Source of the DNA: Claveliimonas stercoravium
Lineage (GTDB): Bacteria; Bacillota; Clostridia; Lachnospirales; Lachnospiraceae
Direction: 5' to 3'
Length of the DNA stretch: 5,187 nt
Assembly (NCBI GenBank): GCA_019117345.1
Contig: DWZW01000084.1
Location: 1-5,187 of the forward strand
The notes below the pieces were generated by a model that worked only from the letters and a program-made list of their open reading frames with translations, did not search any database and had not been told where the DNA came from. This document shows positions 4,063 through 5,187 of the stretch, piece after piece. Both the position numbers and the translations under genes were made by a program. Position 1 is the first letter of the stretch, and every line of letters starts with the position of its first letter.

Positions 4063-5187
4063 CTACGCATTTTTCTCCAGCACACGCTGATAGAAACTGT
4101 CGATGTCACGTTTATACTGTGCAAACATTTCCAGTCGGTCATTGGGTACATCGTACTTGATGGCAATGACCCGCTCAAAGATATTTTCTGACTTCAGCAC
4201 AGACATGGGATGCCCCATGGTCACAAGGGCTCTTGCCTGCTTGTAAAGATACAGGATCGTGTCCATCATGAGGAACTGCTTTTCCATGGACACGCAGGTG
4301 TCGTCCTTGTGGAATGCGTTCTGCTGCAGGAAGCCCAGACGGATGACCCGGGCAATCTCCAGGATCAGTTTCTGATCGTCCGGCAGCACATCGCTTCCGA
4401 TGAGCTTCACGATCTCCATAAGACTGCTCTCCTGGTTGAGAAGAGCCATGATCCTGTTCCTGTAGTCAATAAATTTGGGCGACACATTGTCCTGGTACCA
4501 GGGGGCCAGGTCTGTCAGATACTCACTGTAGCTGGACAGCCAGTGGATAGCCGGGAAATGCCGGGCGTAGGCCAGGCTCTTGTCCAGTCCCCAGAAACAC
4601 CTTACGAAACGCTTTGTATTCTGTGTCACAGGCTCGGAGAAATCGCCTCCCTGGGGAGACACAGCGCCGATAATGCTGACCGATCCGTCTGTGCCGTTTA
4701 AGTTGTGCATCATGCCCGCTCTCTCGTAGAAGGCAGAGAGGCGGGACGCCAGATAGGCCGGGAAACCTTCCTCGGCCGGCATCTCCTCCAGACGTCCGGA
4801 GAGCTCACGCAGAGCTTCCGCCCACCTGGATGTGGAGTCCGCCATGATAGCCACATCATATCCCATATCCCGGTAGTATTCCGCCAGGGTAAGACCTGTG
4901 TAAATGCTGGCCTCACGGGCAGCCACCGGCATATTGGATGTGTTGGCAATGAGGGTGGTCCGGTCCATCAGAGGATTGCCGGTCCTTGGGTCCGTCAGTT
5001 CCCCGAACTCTTCCAGAACCTGGGTCATCTCATTTCCACGCTCACCGCAGCCGATGTATATGATAATATCCGCGTTGGACCACTTGGCGATCTGATGCTG
5101 GGTCATGGTCTTCCCTGTCCCGAAACCGCCGGGAATGGCAGCCGTGCCTCCCTTGGCGATAGGAAACATGGTATCTATGATCCGCTG
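4063..5187 (-). CDS. ntpA: V-type ATP synthase/ATPase catalytic subunit A, 5' end outside window
   Basis: The frame is open from the window edge (QRIIDTMFPIAKGG) to TAG at 4065-4063, giving 374 residues, or roughly the last 60-65% of a family that is near 590 residues. The Met at 5169 is internal and not a start. Numbering from the edge, the P-loop GGFGTGKT is at 20-27, GERGNE with the catalytic Glu region at 48-53, and the Walker B strand with DSTSRW at 111-122. The A-subunit block SPQGGDFSEPVTQNTKRF and WGLDKSLAYARHFPAIHW follow. The all-helical C-terminal domain runs to LEKNA. This is the ATP-hydrolysing or ATP-making subunit of a rotary pump at the membrane; whether it moves H+ or Na+ cannot be told from here. 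Other subunits (I, K, E, C, F) are expected beyond the window edge. Confidence 0.97.
   Translation of the reverse strand, partial: QRIIDTMFPIAKGGTAAIPGGFGTGKTMTQHQIAKWSNADIIIYIGCGERGNEMTQVLEEFGELTDPRTGNPLMDRTTLIANTSNMPVAAREASIYTGLTLAEYYRDMGYDVAIMADSTSRWAEALRELSGRLEEMPAEEGFPAYLASRLSAFYERAGMMHNLNGTDGSVSIIGAVSPQGGDFSEPVTQNTKRFVRCFWGLDKSLAYARHFPAIHWLSSYSEYLTDLAPWYQDNVSPKFIDYRNRIMALLNQESSLMEIVKLIGSDVLPDDQKLILEIARVIRLGFLQQNAFHKDDTCVSMEKQFLMMDTILYLYKQARALVTMGHPMSVLKSENIFERVIAIKYDVPNDRLEMFAQYKRDIDSFYQRVLEKNA

Noticed and set aside
1822..4090. Several long plus-strand ORFs opposite ntpD and ntpB
   Set aside because: They are shadows of strongly conserved ATPase genes on the minus strand and have no recognisable domains.

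Overview
The window is a piece of a Firmicutes chromosome, most likely a gut-type clostridium of the Lachnospiraceae. This is inferred from a V-type (ntp) ATPase operon in the order A-B-D, strong GGAGG ribosome binding sites, a roughly half-GC composition, and a PD-(D/E)XK 'transposase-family' gene of a kind common in that group. Every supported gene lies on the minus strand, so transcription runs from high to low coordinates.

Layout in the direction of transcription: (1) 5187-1735 is the 3' part of a V-type ATPase operon: ntpA (5' end outside the window), ntpB and ntpD. ntpA and ntpB are 18 nt apart. ntpB and ntpD are separated by an unusual 255-nt spacer with a 39-bp-period direct repeat, a perfect 13-bp-stem hairpin and a second hairpin. 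A strong intrinsic terminator (1718-1671) closes the operon. (2) 1459-795 is a toxin-first type II toxin-antitoxin pair of the HigB2/RelE type with an HTH antitoxin. It has its own near-consensus promoter with a palindromic operator between -35 and -10. (3) 548-1 is the 5' part of a PD-(D/E)XK (Rpn/PDDEXK_2-like) nuclease gene that runs off the window.

The most interesting structure is a ~149-bp direct repeat, about 96% identical, at 581-729 and 1525-1672. One copy sits upstream of the toxin-antitoxin pair and the other upstream of the nuclease gene. Each copy carries a -10 element at the same position, and flanking sequence outside the repeat supplies a -35 at exactly 17 bp in both cases. 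The repeat therefore looks like a transcribed leader. It can fold into four consecutive small hairpins, and two of the few differences between the copies keep pairing through G-U wobbles only if the RNA is read from the minus strand. Both copies also encode the same 14-residue mini-ORF, with one silent change. This could be an undescribed structured leader or small RNA family, or a dispersed repeat by which the toxin-antitoxin islet was acquired. I do not recognise it as a known riboswitch.

The ATPase genes form one rotary machine: A and B are the catalytic and regulatory head subunits and D is the central shaft. The toxin-antitoxin pair and the nuclease gene look like accessory genes next to this core operon.
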